NCBI RefSeq assembly: GCF_006337165.1
Contig: NZ_CP040896.1
Coordinates: 372,001 to 436,000 of the forward strand
DNA length: 64,000 bases
Direction: 5' to 3'
Source of the DNA: Hymenobacter jejuensis
GTDB taxonomy: Bacteria; Bacteroidota; Bacteroidia; Cytophagales; Hymenobacteraceae
Shown here: in pieces, positions 16,996-25,346 of the stretch
Layout: every line of letters begins with the position of its first letter
How positions within the stretch are numbered: position 1 is the first letter of the stretch
Notes under the pieces: model-generated
What the model was told of the DNA's origin: nothing
Databases searched by the model: none
The model's input: the letters and a program-made list of their open reading frames with translations, nothing else
Position numbers and translations under genes: made by a program

Positions 16996-18075
16996 TTAAG
17001 GCAGATCATCAAACGTTGTGGCGTGCACATTGGGCATTTGCGTCAGGAGACGTTGCAGGATCATGGTATGCGCGGACCCCACCGCAACCATAACCTTGGT
17101 TGCGCCTTGCTGCCGCGCCAGCCGCACAATGTTGTCGCACATGCCTTGGTTACGCAGTGCCCACTGCGCTTTCATGGCGCGTACGGCCTGCGTGGGGAAG
17201 CCCACCGCCCCGTCCAGCGATTCGTCGCCAAAGAAATTCAGATTGTCGGAGAGCGTTCCGAAGATCGGCTTGTTCATGGCCCGGTAAACCTCTTCATCGC
17301 TGTTGCTGGCATTTAGATAGGCGAAATAGGCCGGTTTGGCGGTAGAAATCCGGCGGAAAGTGGCGGCCTCAGCCGTAGCAGAATCCTTTTTGAAGCCAGC
17401 TTGCAGGGCTACAAACTGCGTGTAAGCCTCGCCCGACGCCTTGTTCCAGGCTTGGTCGTAGCGCTGGCAATCCATGGGGTAGATCTGGTCTTGGCCGAGT
17501 TCGTGTAGCAGCGGGAAGAAAATTCGATGGTATTCGGTGAGCGGGCGCACTAGTCGCGCCGTTTTGCGCAGCGAATCGGCCGGTCCGAATGCCTGCGAGT
17601 AGTAGGCCCGATCGGCGGGGCTTAAGCTTGTTTTGAAGGGTTCTTCCAGCAGATACAGCTGGTATTCGGCGTTGCCCCGATCGTAGGTGGAGGCGTAATA
17701 GCGGGCCAGATCAATGCGTTGGCGGTGCAGCAACGGCTTTTTGCGCAACTGCCGCCGCGCGGAAGCGGCGGCTTTGGGAGTAAGAGGCGCCGTGGTTAGC
17801 TCCCGGCGCTTCATGTACTGCATGCGCCGCTGGAAAGGCACCGCCACCGATTGGTCGGCTGGTAGCTGCTGCGCATCAGCAGCCGAGAGGTACTCCCCAA
17901 ACACTATGTCAGGCCGATAGGCTTTCAGCTTGTTGATTATGGGCCGATAGGAAGAATCGGGGCTGCCGTTGTAGTGGGAAGTGCCCACGATAATTACCTC
18001 AAGGGGTTTTTGAGCCAGTAGCGGACCAGCGACTCCGCACACAAGTAACCAGAGGAGAAAAAGACGTTTATGCAT
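16996..18075 (-). CDS. Exported DUF5694 (TraB/GumN-like) protein
   Basis: 359 residues from ATG at 18075, giving a signal peptide (MHKRLFLLWLLVCGVAGPLLAQ). The first strand EVIIVGTSHYNG and the C-terminal motif NIVRLARQQGATKVMVAVGSAHTMIL are the paired G-x-x-H and G-x-x-H motifs of the TraB/ChaN-like fold, as in DUF5694 proteins. These are predicted metal-binding periplasmic proteins or proteases; no activity is established for this branch. Single gene, with a terminator downstream. Confidence 0.78.
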   Translation of the reverse strand: MHKRLFLLWLLVCGVAGPLLAQKPLEVIIVGTSHYNGSPDSSYRPIINKLKAYRPDIVFGEYLSAADAQQLPADQSVAVPFQRRMQYMKRRELTTAPLTPKAAASARRQLRKKPLLHRQRIDLARYYASTYDRGNAEYQLYLLEEPFKTSLSPADRAYYSQAFGPADSLRKTARLVRPLTEYHRIFFPLLHELGQDQIYPMDCQRYDQAWNKASGEAYTQFVALQAGFKKDSATAEAATFRRISTAKPAYFAYLNASNSDEEVYRAMNKPIFGTLSDNLNFFGDESLDGAVGFPTQAVRAMKAQWALRNQGMCDNIVRLARQQGATKVMVAVGSAHTMILQRLLTQMPNVHATTFDDLP

Positions 18076-18335
18076 GAATAACGATGGAATAAATGGAATT
18101 CTGAACACGAATGATGGAGTAATAGTAGGGATATAAAAGCAAGTAAATAATACCCTTATTCGTCTGAGTGAAGCCCAATTGTTCCGGCTGCAATTGCCAG
18201 GCGCAGGAGCCCCCGCTGCCCCTACGAGCGCCTGTATGCCTTTCTTATCAGCAACCGATTAAAAATGAGAATCTTACCTCCCATTAACCGCCAGCAATGC
18301 GGCGCTACTAGAATTTTACTTGTATTTATGCAGCT

Positions 18336-19346
18336 ATGAAGAAATCCCTGCTGCTGAGCCTGCTATCCAGCCTGATCCTGACGCAAGTAGCCGTTTCTCA
18401 GACCGCCAAGCCCGCTGCCAAATCGAAGCCGACTGCAACGGCCCAACGGTCCGGCAACCCCATCTTCCCCGGCTGGTACGCCGACCCTGAGGCTACCATT
18501 TTTGGCAAGGAATATTGGGTGTATCCTACCTATTCGGCCCCGTTTGATCAGCAGGTGTTCATGGATGCGTTTTCGTCGCCCGACCTGGTGCACTGGACCA
18601 AGCACCCGCGCATCGTCGATACGGCCAGCGTCCGGTGGGCCCGCCGCGCCATGTGGGCTCCGGCCGTGGTGCACAAGGGCGGGAAGTACTTCCTGTTTTT
18701 CGGGGCCAACGACGTGCACGAAGGCGAAGTCGGCGGCATCGGGGTGGCCGTAGCCGACCGGCCAGAAGGGCCGTTTAAGGATTACTTGGGCAAGCCGCTG
18801 ATCGGCAACATTCACAACGGCGCCCAGCCCATCGATCAGTTTGTGTTTCAGGACAAAGACGGGCAGTATTACATAATTTACGGTGGCTGGTCGCACTGCA
18901 ACATTGCGCGCCTCAAGCCCGATTTTACCGGCTTCCTCCCCTTCCCCGACGGCACCACTTACAAAGAAATCACGCCGCAGAACTATGTGGAGGGCCCGAT
19001 TATGTTTCGTCGGGCGGGCAAGTACTATTTCATGTGGTCGGAAGGTGGCTGGACTGGGCCCAACTACTCGGTGGCCTACGCTGTGGCCGACTCGCCGCTG
19101 GGCCCTTTCCAGCGGGTGGGCAAAATCCTGCAGCAGGACCCTGCCGTGGCTACCGGCGCTGGCCACCACTCGGTTATTCAGGTACCCGGCAAAGACGAGT
19201 GGTACATCGTCTATCATCGGCGCCCGCTCACCGAAACCGACCAGAATCACCGCGTTACCTGCATCGACCGCATGTATTTCGACGCCCAGGGCCGCATTCA
19301 GCCCGTAAAGATTACCAAGGAAGGCGTGGCGCGGCAGGCGTTGTAA
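18336..19346 (+). CDS. Secreted glycoside hydrolase family 43
   Basis: 336 residues with a signal peptide (MKKSLLLSLLSSLILTQVAVSQ). Five-bladed propeller motifs are visible: GWYADPEATIFGKEYWVYPTYS with the catalytic base Asp50, then HWTKHP, MWAPAVVHKGGKYFLFF, IDQFVFQDKDGQYYIIYGGW (pKa-modulating Asp) and YVEGPIMFRRAGKYYFMWSEG with the general acid Glu. GH43 enzymes cleave arabinan, xylan or related side chains; which one is not decidable. It ends at a strong terminator. No SusCD-type genes are nearby, so it is not part of a polysaccharide utilization locus in this window. Confidence 0.92.
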   Translation: MKKSLLLSLLSSLILTQVAVSQTAKPAAKSKPTATAQRSGNPIFPGWYADPEATIFGKEYWVYPTYSAPFDQQVFMDAFSSPDLVHWTKHPRIVDTASVRWARRAMWAPAVVHKGGKYFLFFGANDVHEGEVGGIGVAVADRPEGPFKDYLGKPLIGNIHNGAQPIDQFVFQDKDGQYYIIYGGWSHCNIARLKPDFTGFLPFPDGTTYKEITPQNYVEGPIMFRRAGKYYFMWSEGGWTGPNYSVAYAVADSPLGPFQRVGKILQQDPAVATGAGHHSVIQVPGKDEWYIVYHRRPLTETDQNHRVTCIDRMYFDAQGRIQPVKITKEGVARQAL

Positions 19347-19380
19347 TCGCGGCCAAGTACACCCCTTCTTTCAGGAATAA

Positions 19381-19414
19381 AAACGCCCTTAGGCCAAGTG
19401 GTCTAAGGGCGTTT
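19381..19414. terminator. Bidirectional intrinsic terminator
   Basis: AAACGCCCTTAGGCC, loop AAGT, GGTCTAAGGGCGTTT. It lies between the convergent GH43 and aminopeptidase genes. Confidence 0.85.
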
Positions 19415-19465
19415 AAAATTGGCTAGAGTAAACTCAAATCCAGCGGGCGGAAAATTTCTACGCTG

Positions 19466-20680
19466 CTATTTCCGGCTTTTCTTGCCTATGGGAGCAGCAT
19501 TAGCCATCGCCGGGGCCACCAGTTGGCCGTTGCGCACAATTGTTTTTCCGTCTACTTCCACGGTAGCATTGCCAATAGCGAAGCTGTTGGCTGCCAAGGC
19601 TTTGTTATGGCCACCTAGCAACTCATTGTTGCCGATACCCACCAATACCATTCCGGCTGCGGTAGCGGGATTGAAGCCTTTCTGCTCCTGTGACTTCATG
19701 GCGGGGTTAAGGCCGATGGAGAAGTAGCCAACCTGCGTAGCATTAGCCTCGTTAGCTGCCACCCATTTCTGATAGTCTTCGAGGCCGGCTTCTGCTTGCG
19801 GGTTGGTAAACTGACCGCTTTTCAGATCGGCCTTAAATCCTCGAAAAGGTTTCCCATTCCACGTACTGGGCGATGCCGCTATTTTGCCCGTGGCAGAACT
19901 TTCCAGGCAAGTACCGTAAACCCGTCCGCCGGGGAGGGCGGCCGTGCGGCTCAGGATTAGCTTTTCCTGCTGATCGGCGGCCGTAACCACGCCGTCGTCG
20001 GTGAATATCGGACGGGCGTCGAGCTGAAACGTCAGGTCGGTGCCTGTAGGTGAGGTGATGTGCACCTTACGGCCTGTCGCCAGTAGCTGCTTCATTTGCT
20101 GCGCCTGGGCGGCGATGGCCGTGTAATCGGCGCCAATGCCTGCCCACACCATCTGCTCATAGCCCGCGTAGTCGAGCTGCTGGTTCGCCGCGTATTTTTT
20201 GCTGGGATAAGCAACCGATACACCGCGCAGCTTCGTGGCATCCAGCTTTTTATTTAGGCCCGCTTCAGCTGCCACCTTGTCGAATTTGGCCCCGCGTTCC
20301 GCCGTCATGCCGGCCAGCACAGCCTTGCCGTCTTCCAACGAGGGCAGCGAGATTAGTACATCGGCTCCCAAGAGCCAATTATCGCTTTTAGACGCCATAA
20401 TCGCCGATTCCGGCATGTCGATGTCGATGGCCCGGGCTACCTTATCGGTATTGAGCAGCATCTCCGGTTGCCCACCGACGCGGGCTACTTCCACGGCAAT
20501 GGCCTCCATGAGCGGCATGGTGTGTTGTCCGCCGGTAATCATCACTAGTTCACCGGGTTTCACCCCGGCTGAGGTGTTCACAATCTGCTTAGCCATTTGC
20601 TCATAATTCTGCCCGAGTACGGGGCTGGCCATTAGGAGCAGGCCTGCAAGCCAACCCGTTGTTGCGTAACTGTTTCTCAT
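19466..20680 (-). CDS. Exported M29-like aminopeptidase
   Basis: 404 residues with a signal peptide (MRNSYATTGWLAGLLLMASPVLG). The body matches M29 thermostable aminopeptidase-like proteins: IVNTSAGVKPGELVMITGG at the N-terminus, SPTGTDLTFQLDARPIFTDDG, PGGRVYGTCLESSATG and a C-terminal GIGNNELLGGHNKA with metal-ligand candidates (Glu, His). It ends with a basic tail (PIGKKSRK). Likely a periplasmic or outer-membrane metallopeptidase. The mRNA leader may carry an intrinsic terminator (20720-20755) and a six-codon uORF, described separately. Confidence 0.82.
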   Translation of the reverse strand: MRNSYATTGWLAGLLLMASPVLGQNYEQMAKQIVNTSAGVKPGELVMITGGQHTMPLMEAIAVEVARVGGQPEMLLNTDKVARAIDIDMPESAIMASKSDNWLLGADVLISLPSLEDGKAVLAGMTAERGAKFDKVAAEAGLNKKLDATKLRGVSVAYPSKKYAANQQLDYAGYEQMVWAGIGADYTAIAAQAQQMKQLLATGRKVHITSPTGTDLTFQLDARPIFTDDGVVTAADQQEKLILSRTAALPGGRVYGTCLESSATGKIAASPSTWNGKPFRGFKADLKSGQFTNPQAEAGLEDYQKWVAANEANATQVGYFSIGLNPAMKSQEQKGFNPATAAGMVLVGIGNNELLGGHNKALAANSFAIGNATVEVDGKTIVRNGQLVAPAMANAAPIGKKSRK

Positions 20681-20719
20681 TCTGGTCGAGGTTTGGATTA
20701 GGTAAGTGAAAAAAGAAAA

Positions 20720-20755
20720 GGGTCCGGGAAAGCCATGGCTGGCTACCCCGGACCC
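20720..20755 (-). terminator. Leader terminator (possible attenuator) of the aminopeptidase gene
   Basis: On the minus strand GGGTCCGGG (20755-20747) pairs with CCCGGACCC (20728-20720), followed by TTTTCTTTTTT. It ends 40 nt before the aminopeptidase start codon, leaving no room for a promoter in between. It is either an attenuator or the distant terminator of grpB, whose stop codon is 310 nt upstream. Confidence 0.7.
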
Positions 20756-20763
20756 TCGGTCAT
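20743..20763 (-). CDS. Possible six-residue leader peptide (uORF) MTEGPG
   Basis: ATG at 20763-20761 and TAG at 20745-20743. The codons GGT-CCG-GGG form the left arm of the downstream terminator, so translation would compete with terminator folding. Very short and unsupported by homology. Confidence 0.25.
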   Translation of the reverse strand: MTEGPG

Positions 20764-20786
20764 GGATAGGAAGTCGGTAGATTGTG

Positions 20787-20814
20787 GAATTAATTTTCTG
20801 ATTTAATTTTACAA
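20787..20814 (-). repeat. Dispersed palindromic motif, minus-oriented copy
   Basis: On the minus strand: TTTGTAAAATTAAATCAG followed by AAAATTAATTC. Contains AATCAGAAAATTA, an exact WATCARNNNNTTR match. It overlaps the likely transcription start of the aminopeptidase gene. Confidence 0.5.
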
Positions 20815-20842
20815 ATATTTTTTATAACAATAACTATATCAA
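20812..20842 (-). promoter_or_regulatory. Candidate Bacteroidota promoter of the aminopeptidase gene
   Basis: On the minus strand TTG (20842-20840), a 20-nt AT-rich spacer, then AATATTTG (20819-20812), one mismatch from the -7 box TANNTTTG. It predicts a leader of about 125 nt that includes the uORF and terminator. Confidence 0.4.
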
Positions 20843-20947
20843 GGCACAACAGCTTCCAAACTTTCCGCCTATGCCGCGTTTCACCATTGTCAGAGGCTTT
20901 TTCTGTAAATAATTATTTACCAAAAGGTTACAACCAACAGTGCCGAG

Positions 20948-21047
20948 CTTATTTGGCGCGCGTTGCTGGCAAAGAGTAGACACGGAAGCCACGCGACCGG
21001 GCTTGTGTTGCGTGGTCGTCGCTCTGTGCGTGCGCGCAGGTAAATAA
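20948..21047. other. GC-rich foldback of about 100 bp
   Basis: Outer arms CTTATTT and AAATAAG with nearby GCGCGCG / TGCGCGC complements; inside lies CCACGC ... GCGTGG. The region could form a cruciform or an RNA downstream of grpB. No U-run follows on either strand, so it is not a standard terminator. Confidence 0.4.
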
Positions 21048-21064
21048 GCGCGCGTCAGAAGGGC

Positions 21065-21670
21065 TTAGGCGTCGGAGGCCGGTAGCTGCCAGCCGGTTTG
21101 CGTGGCCCACAGCTCGGCCGCTTCGTAGATCAGATGGAATACAGGTTCCTTGAGAAACAAATAGCCCTCGATGCTCGCCGGAAACAGGCTGGCGGCGCGG
21201 AGCTTCAGCAACTCATACTCGACACTGGCGTGGGCGCTGGCCCGCAAGTAATCCCGACAGAGCAGCGCGAAGCGGGTATTGAAGCGACCCGTTTCCCGGA
21301 TGTGCAGGTGCGTGCGCCGCTCGCCCACAGGCTCGCGCATGTACCGCTTGCGCAATCCTACCGATGCTGCCGGCAAGTGGTGGAATATGTCGTATTGGAA
21401 GGCTTCGCCTTGCCGGAAACCGGCTTGCCACAGCGGCACAGTAAGATTGTCCACCTCCTGTAAATCAGCTACAGTCAGTTGAATATCAATGACATCCTTA
21501 GCGCGCAGTCCCGGCACGGCTGTGGAGCCGATGTGGTCAAGGCGTAGGACTGCATTCCCTACCAAGGCCCGAATGCGCTGAGCCATGATGGCAAACTCAT
21601 CCGGCCAAGCCGCACGATACTGCACCAGTTCTACCGGCCGCGAAACAGCAAAATTGTACAGATTGCTCAT
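21065..21670 (-). CDS. GrpB/UPF0157 family protein (nucleotidyltransferase fold)
   Basis: 201 residues. Hallmark segments are VELVQYRAAWPDEFAIMAQRI, LRLDHIGSTAVPGLRAKDVIDIQLTV (the G-S and D-x-D-like nucleotidyltransferase motif), and FNTRFALLCRDYLRASAHASVEYELLK. Members are found alone or fused to dephospho-CoA kinase; activity is mostly unproven. ATG start at 21670. Confidence 0.88.
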   Translation of the reverse strand: MSNLYNFAVSRPVELVQYRAAWPDEFAIMAQRIRALVGNAVLRLDHIGSTAVPGLRAKDVIDIQLTVADLQEVDNLTVPLWQAGFRQGEAFQYDIFHHLPAASVGLRKRYMREPVGERRTHLHIRETGRFNTRFALLCRDYLRASAHASVEYELLKLRAASLFPASIEGYLFLKEPVFHLIYEAAELWATQTGWQLPASDA

Positions 21671-21857
21671 CGGTATCTTCTTAGCCTAGCGAGTTTGTAA
21701 CGGATACTTGCCGTTTTACCTATGTGGCCCAACCGTTCGCGCAACCGAGAAACAGACGGCGCAGGTGAACCGCGTCCGCAACCCGGAATCATCGGTTTTG
21801 CGTCGCGGATACGCGCCGGCAAGAGGCCACTTCATTAGATTTATCTGCGATTAGCAT

Positions 21858-22184
21858 CTACAGAATGTCAAACTCATTAGGATTCTCTTGATTGTATACC
21901 ACTGTTACTGTAGCTCCTTCCGAGTAACGAGGTATGGCAAAAGCTAACCCATGTTCGGATAATGCCTCGACAGTTTGCCCATCCCGAGTTGTAAATCGCA
22001 CGATGGGCCGGACGGTCATGATCCTTCCCCACTGAATCTTATTACGCACTATTACACCCTGTACGCGCGCACCGTGCGTCTGCATCCTATCGTTGTGTCT
22101 CTTAGCTTCCAGACAAACAAGTACCAACATTGCGGCCATGGCGGCCAAGACGAAAACGTCAAAAGCATCTAGCTCGAAGCCCAT
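21858..22184 (-). CDS. DUF3592 small membrane protein
   Basis: 108 residues: one N-terminal membrane helix (FDVFVLAAMAAMLVLVCLEA) then a soluble beta domain VQGVIVRNK ... VRPIVRFTTRDGQTVEALSEHG ... GATVTVVYNQENPNEFDIL, the DUF3592 pattern. Function unknown. Lies 17 bp from the hutU stop, upstream of it on the same strand as a passenger or small operon partner. The codon use is less GC-rich than that of its neighbours. Confidence 0.7.
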   Translation of the reverse strand: MGFELDAFDVFVLAAMAAMLVLVCLEAKRHNDRMQTHGARVQGVIVRNKIQWGRIMTVRPIVRFTTRDGQTVEALSEHGLAFAIPRYSEGATVTVVYNQENPNEFDIL

Positions 22185-22201
22185 TAGTTACTTCAAATGA
22201 A

Positions 22202-23953
22202 TTAATTGCCACTAGGAATCTTCACCCCGCGCTCTTCGGCTATCTGCTGGGCTAACTCATAGCCGGCGTCAGCGTGGCGAAAGACGCCCATGCCGGGGTC
22301 GGTAGTGAGCACGCGGCGCAGGCGCTCAGCTTTTTCGGGTGTGCCGGTGGCTACTATCACCATGCCGGCGTGGGTGCTGTTACCGATGCCTACGCCGCCG
22401 CCGTTGTGTAGGGAAACCCAGTCGGCGCCGCTGGCGCAGTTGGCCAGGGCGTTGAGCAGGGGCCAGTCGGCTACGGCGTCGGAGCCGTCCTTCATGCCTT
22501 CGGTTTCGCGGTTGGGCGAGGCCACGGAGCCGCAGTCGAGGTGATCGCGGCCAATGACGATGGGCGCTTTTACTTCGCCGCGGGCCACTAAGTCGTTGAT
22601 AACGAGGCCGAACTTCTCACGCTCACCGTAGCCGAGCCAGCACACGCGGGCGGGCAAGCCAATGAACGGCACTTTGGCCTGGGCTTTCTCAATCCAGCGG
22701 CGTAGGCCGGCGTTGTCGGGGAAGGTTTCGAGCAGGGCGCGATCGATGCGCAGAATATCCTGAGGGTCACCGCTTAACGCCGCCCACCGAAACGGGCCTT
22801 TGCCTTCGCAGAACAGCGGCCGAATGTAAGCAGGCACGAAGCCGGGATACAGAAACTGGCCGTGTTCGTCGCGCACTTGCAGGCCGCCTTTTTCGGCCTG
22901 GCCGCGCAGGTTGTTGCCGTAGTCGAGGGCGATGCTGCCGGCCCGCTGCATATCCAGGATGGCCTGGCAGTGCTTTACGATGGCTTGCAGCGACTGGCGC
23001 TTAAACGCTTCGGGATCGCGCTGGCGCATGGCCAACACTTCGTCCGGGTCGCCTTCGGGCAGATAGTCCATCAGATCGTGGGCCGAGGTTTGGTCCGTGA
23101 CTACGTCGGGGCGCAGGCCGTAGCTGAGCAGCTGCGGCAGCACCGTGGCGGCATTGCCCACTAGGCCCACGGACCACGGCTTTTGCTCGGCGGCCGCCTG
23201 CTTTACTACCCTTATCGCATCTTCCAGATTATCAACTAGTTGATCTACGTAGCCTTCGCGCACTTTTTGCTCCACGCGAGCCCGGATGGCTTCAACCACC
23301 AAGCACACGCCGTCGTTCATGGTTACGGCCAGCGGCTGGGCGCCGCTCATGCCGCCGAGGCCCGCCGTGACGGTGATTGTGCCCCGCAGCGAGCCGCCAA
23401 AATGCTGATCGGCCACGGCCGCGAAGGTTTCGTAGGTGCCCTGCAGAATGCCCTGGGTCGCAATGTAAATCCAGGAGCCGGCGGTCATTTGGCCGTACAT
23501 CATCAGGCCTTTTTTGTCGAGCTCGTCGAAGTATTCCTGGGTGCTCCAAGCGGGCACGAGGTTGGAGTTGGCGATGAGCACGCGCGGCGCGTGCGCCCAC
23601 GTCCGGATCACGCCCACCGCCTTGCCCGATTGCACCAGCAGGGTTTCATCGGCTTCGAGGCTCTTGAGCGCACTGACGATGGTTTGGTATTCCTTCCAGT
23701 TGCGGGCGGCGCGGCCGGCCCCGCCGTACACAATCAGCTCGTCGGGCACGAGCGCCACGGCCGGGTCGAGGTTGTTTTCGAGCATGCGCAGGGCCGCTTC
23801 GGCTTCCCAGGTTTTGCAGCGGAGCGTGGTGCCGTGGGCGGCCTTTACGGGCTCTTTGGGCTGGTATTCGTAGTACATCGGCCGGCCTTGGGTAGAGGCT
23901 TTCGCGTCGGCAGCGGCTTGGGTTTCGGAGGTCTCGGCGGGGTGGCGTAACAT
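22202..23953 (-). CDS. hutU: Urocanate hydratase
   Basis: Second enzyme of histidine degradation, converting urocanate to imidazolonepropionate with tightly bound NAD as an electrophile. From ATG at 23953 the protein is 583 residues, a normal length. The N-terminus reaches the conserved core at [32 protein letters not shown], then [41 protein letters not shown], and the C-terminal [26 protein letters not shown]. hutH and hutI are not in the window; a probable hutG lies 5 kb away on the same strand. A copy of the palindromic motif interrupts the GC-rich codons at the [10 protein letters not shown] segment. Confidence 0.96.
   Translation of the reverse strand: MLRHPAETSETQAAADAKASTQGRPMYYEYQPKEPVKAAHGTTLRCKTWEAEAALRMLENNLDPAVALVPDELIVYGGAGRAARNWKEYQTIVSALKSLEADETLLVQSGKAVGVIRTWAHAPRVLIANSNLVPAWSTQEYFDELDKKGLMMYGQMTAGSWIYIATQGILQGTYETFAAVADQHFGGSLRGTITVTAGLGGMSGAQPLAVTMNDGVCLVVEAIRARVEQKVREGYVDQLVDNLEDAIRVVKQAAAEQKPWSVGLVGNAATVLPQLLSYGLRPDVVTDQTSAHDLMDYLPEGDPDEVLAMRQRDPEAFKRQSLQAIVKHCQAILDMQRAGSIALDYGNNLRGQAEKGGLQVRDEHGQFLYPGFVPAYIRPLFCEGKGPFRWAALSGDPQDILRIDRALLETFPDNAGLRRWIEKAQAKVPFIGLPARVCWLGYGEREKFGLVINDLVARGEVKAPIVIGRDHLDCGSVASPNRETEGMKDGSDAVADWPLLNALANCASGADWVSLHNGGGVGIGNSTHAGMVIVATGTPEKAERLRRVLTTDPGMGVFRHADAGYELAQQIAEERGVKIPSGN
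23224..23249 (+). repeat. Dispersed palindromic motif inside hutU
   Basis: Core ATTAT, right arm CAACTAGTTGATC. Contains TATCAACTAGTTG (exact WATCARNNNNTTR). In the gene it encodes the VDQLVDN segment on the other strand. Confidence 0.6.
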
Positions 23954-24351
23954 GGCTTGAAAGCGTTGGGTGGGAATCAGCAAGATAGATTTTTTGCTTG
24001 TTCGCGCCGACGCGCTTTTCATCCTTTCTCCCGCGGGCAGGCTGCTTGTTTTTCTGCGCCGCGCAAGAAGAGAGTATATGGAGCCTCCCTTCCCGCTTGT
24101 TAGCTCATACTCTTCCCTTCCCTCCTGCTCTGTTGAGCGCAGTCGAAGCACCTCTACTGATTATAAATTCTAACGAAGCGGCAGAGAGGCTTCGGTTGCA
24201 CTTCGCAGAACCAGAGTGAAGGCACTAGCAAGAGAAACACCAACATCTCTATCAATAAATATTTTCTGAAAAGCGATTATAATTTATTGTTTATCAATAA
24301 ATATTTATTCCTTTACACCATACTTCCACGCTACTACCAGCCAATCTCTTT
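23954..24351. other. Divergent intergenic region between hutU and the DUF2975 gene
   Basis: 398 bp. It contains a partial member of the GAGCGCAG-CGAAG dispersed repeat family (about 24131-24155), and a very AT-rich block with two related segments (ATCAATAAATATT twice) at 24251-24310 adjoining the DUF2975 start. No additional protein gene is convincing. Confidence 0.5.
24274..24307 (+). repeat. Dispersed palindromic motif at 24.3 kb
   Basis: Left arm TTATAATTTATTG, core TTTAT, right arm CAATAAATATTTA. Located in the region upstream of the DUF2975 gene; a second partial copy, ATCAATAAATATT, lies about 40 bp upstream. Confidence 0.65.
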
Positions 24352-25005
24352 ATGAACCGCACGACTGTCATCCTCATCAAGGTTATACGCTTTCTGATAT
24401 TAGTAATTTGCGTGCTGGGCGCCATTGCTGCCGCATTTTATCTCTTCATCAATGTGTTTGACCCGCAGCAGCCCGGCGACGTGGTCACGCTGAATGTGCA
24501 ACAGCCGTTGGCCGGTTGGGAGTCGCAGCTAAAGGCGACCCAGCAGCACGTCGCGACGGGCAAAGGAGCCCAAGTGGTATCGCGCGCCGCCAACGGCACT
24601 TTCGTGTACCGCGAGGCCAATGCCGCCAAACGCCTGCTGCTGAGGCTGATGAATTCTTCGCCGCAGCCTTTTCCCTATGTAGTGGCTACGCTCACGATGT
24701 GCATACTGATCTATTTGATTTTGAGGGACATAAAGCCCGGAGCACCCTTTACACCAGTCAACGTGCGGCGTCTGCGCTGGCTCGGTATCTTATTGATTGT
24801 GTGCGACTTATACAGCCGGACCTCGACGTGGTGGCTGAATAAGCAACTCGCGGCCTTGGCGCCGGCCGGTTCGCACCTGACTTCTGTTTCCTACTTCAAT
24901 TCGTCATTGCTTGCCAACTGGCTCGTAGGCGTGATGCTGCTCATCTTGGCAGCAGGCTACCAGCGCGGGGTGGAACTGGCCGAAGACGCCGAATTAACTG
25001 TTTGA
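24352..25005 (+). CDS. DUF2975 membrane protein
   Basis: 217 residues with four hydrophobic helices (near residues 9-33, 105-125, 140-160 and 190-210), the DUF2975 layout. The next gene 4 bp downstream is a small XRE regulator. This DUF2975-HTH pair is common in bacteria and the regulator probably controls the pair. The role is unknown. ATG start; sits just after an AT-rich divergent region. Confidence 0.8.
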   Translation: MNRTTVILIKVIRFLILVICVLGAIAAAFYLFINVFDPQQPGDVVTLNVQQPLAGWESQLKATQQHVATGKGAQVVSRAANGTFVYREANAAKRLLLRLMNSSPQPFPYVVATLTMCILIYLILRDIKPGAPFTPVNVRRLRWLGILLIVCDLYSRTSTWWLNKQLAALAPAGSHLTSVSYFNSSLLANWLVGVMLLILAAGYQRGVELAEDAELTV

Positions 25006-25009
25006 TCCT

Positions 25010-25237
25010 ATGGCTATTATCGTTCGCCTAGATGTCATGCTGGCCCGGCGCAAAATGTCGCTCAGCACCCTGGCTGCGGCCGTGGACATCACCCTCGCCA
25101 ACCTTTCCATCCTGAAAAGCGACAAGGCCAAAGCCATCCGCTTCTCCACGCTCGACGCCATCTGCCAAGTGCTTGAATGCCAGCCCGGAGACTTGCTCGA
25201 ATACGTGCCCGACAACGGCCCTGCGCCGCCTAAATAG
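25010..25237 (+). CDS. XRE/Cro-CI helix-turn-helix regulator
   Basis: 75 residues, almost entirely a HTH domain: VMLARRKMSLSTLAAAVDITLANLSILKSDKAKAIRFSTLDAICQVLECQPGDLLEY. This is the YozG-like branch that is typically paired with DUF2975. It probably binds its own promoter region. Translationally coupled to the preceding gene. Confidence 0.9.
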   Translation: MAIIVRLDVMLARRKMSLSTLAAAVDITLANLSILKSDKAKAIRFSTLDAICQVLECQPGDLLEYVPDNGPAPPK

Positions 25238-25346
25238 GCCGCTTACTACCCCTCGTTTCCTAGCCCTCCGCTTCCGCTGGTTTACCGCGGCCGGCTTCCT
25301 CATGCCTTTATTTTCCGCATTTATCCTTTCTAAATCCTTGAAAATC

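Larger units (their letters stand above)
20681..21064. other. Long intergenic region: leader of the aminopeptidase and GC-rich foldback
   Basis: 384 bp with no protein gene. From the aminopeptidase outward it holds a minus-strand terminator (20720-20755), a six-codon uORF (20743-20763), a minus-oriented dispersed motif (20787-20814), a candidate promoter (20812-20842) and a GC-rich foldback (20948-21047). Confidence 0.6.

Noticed and set aside
23240..23950. Open frame opposite hutU
   Set aside because: Shadow of the hutU codons, no recognisable protein.
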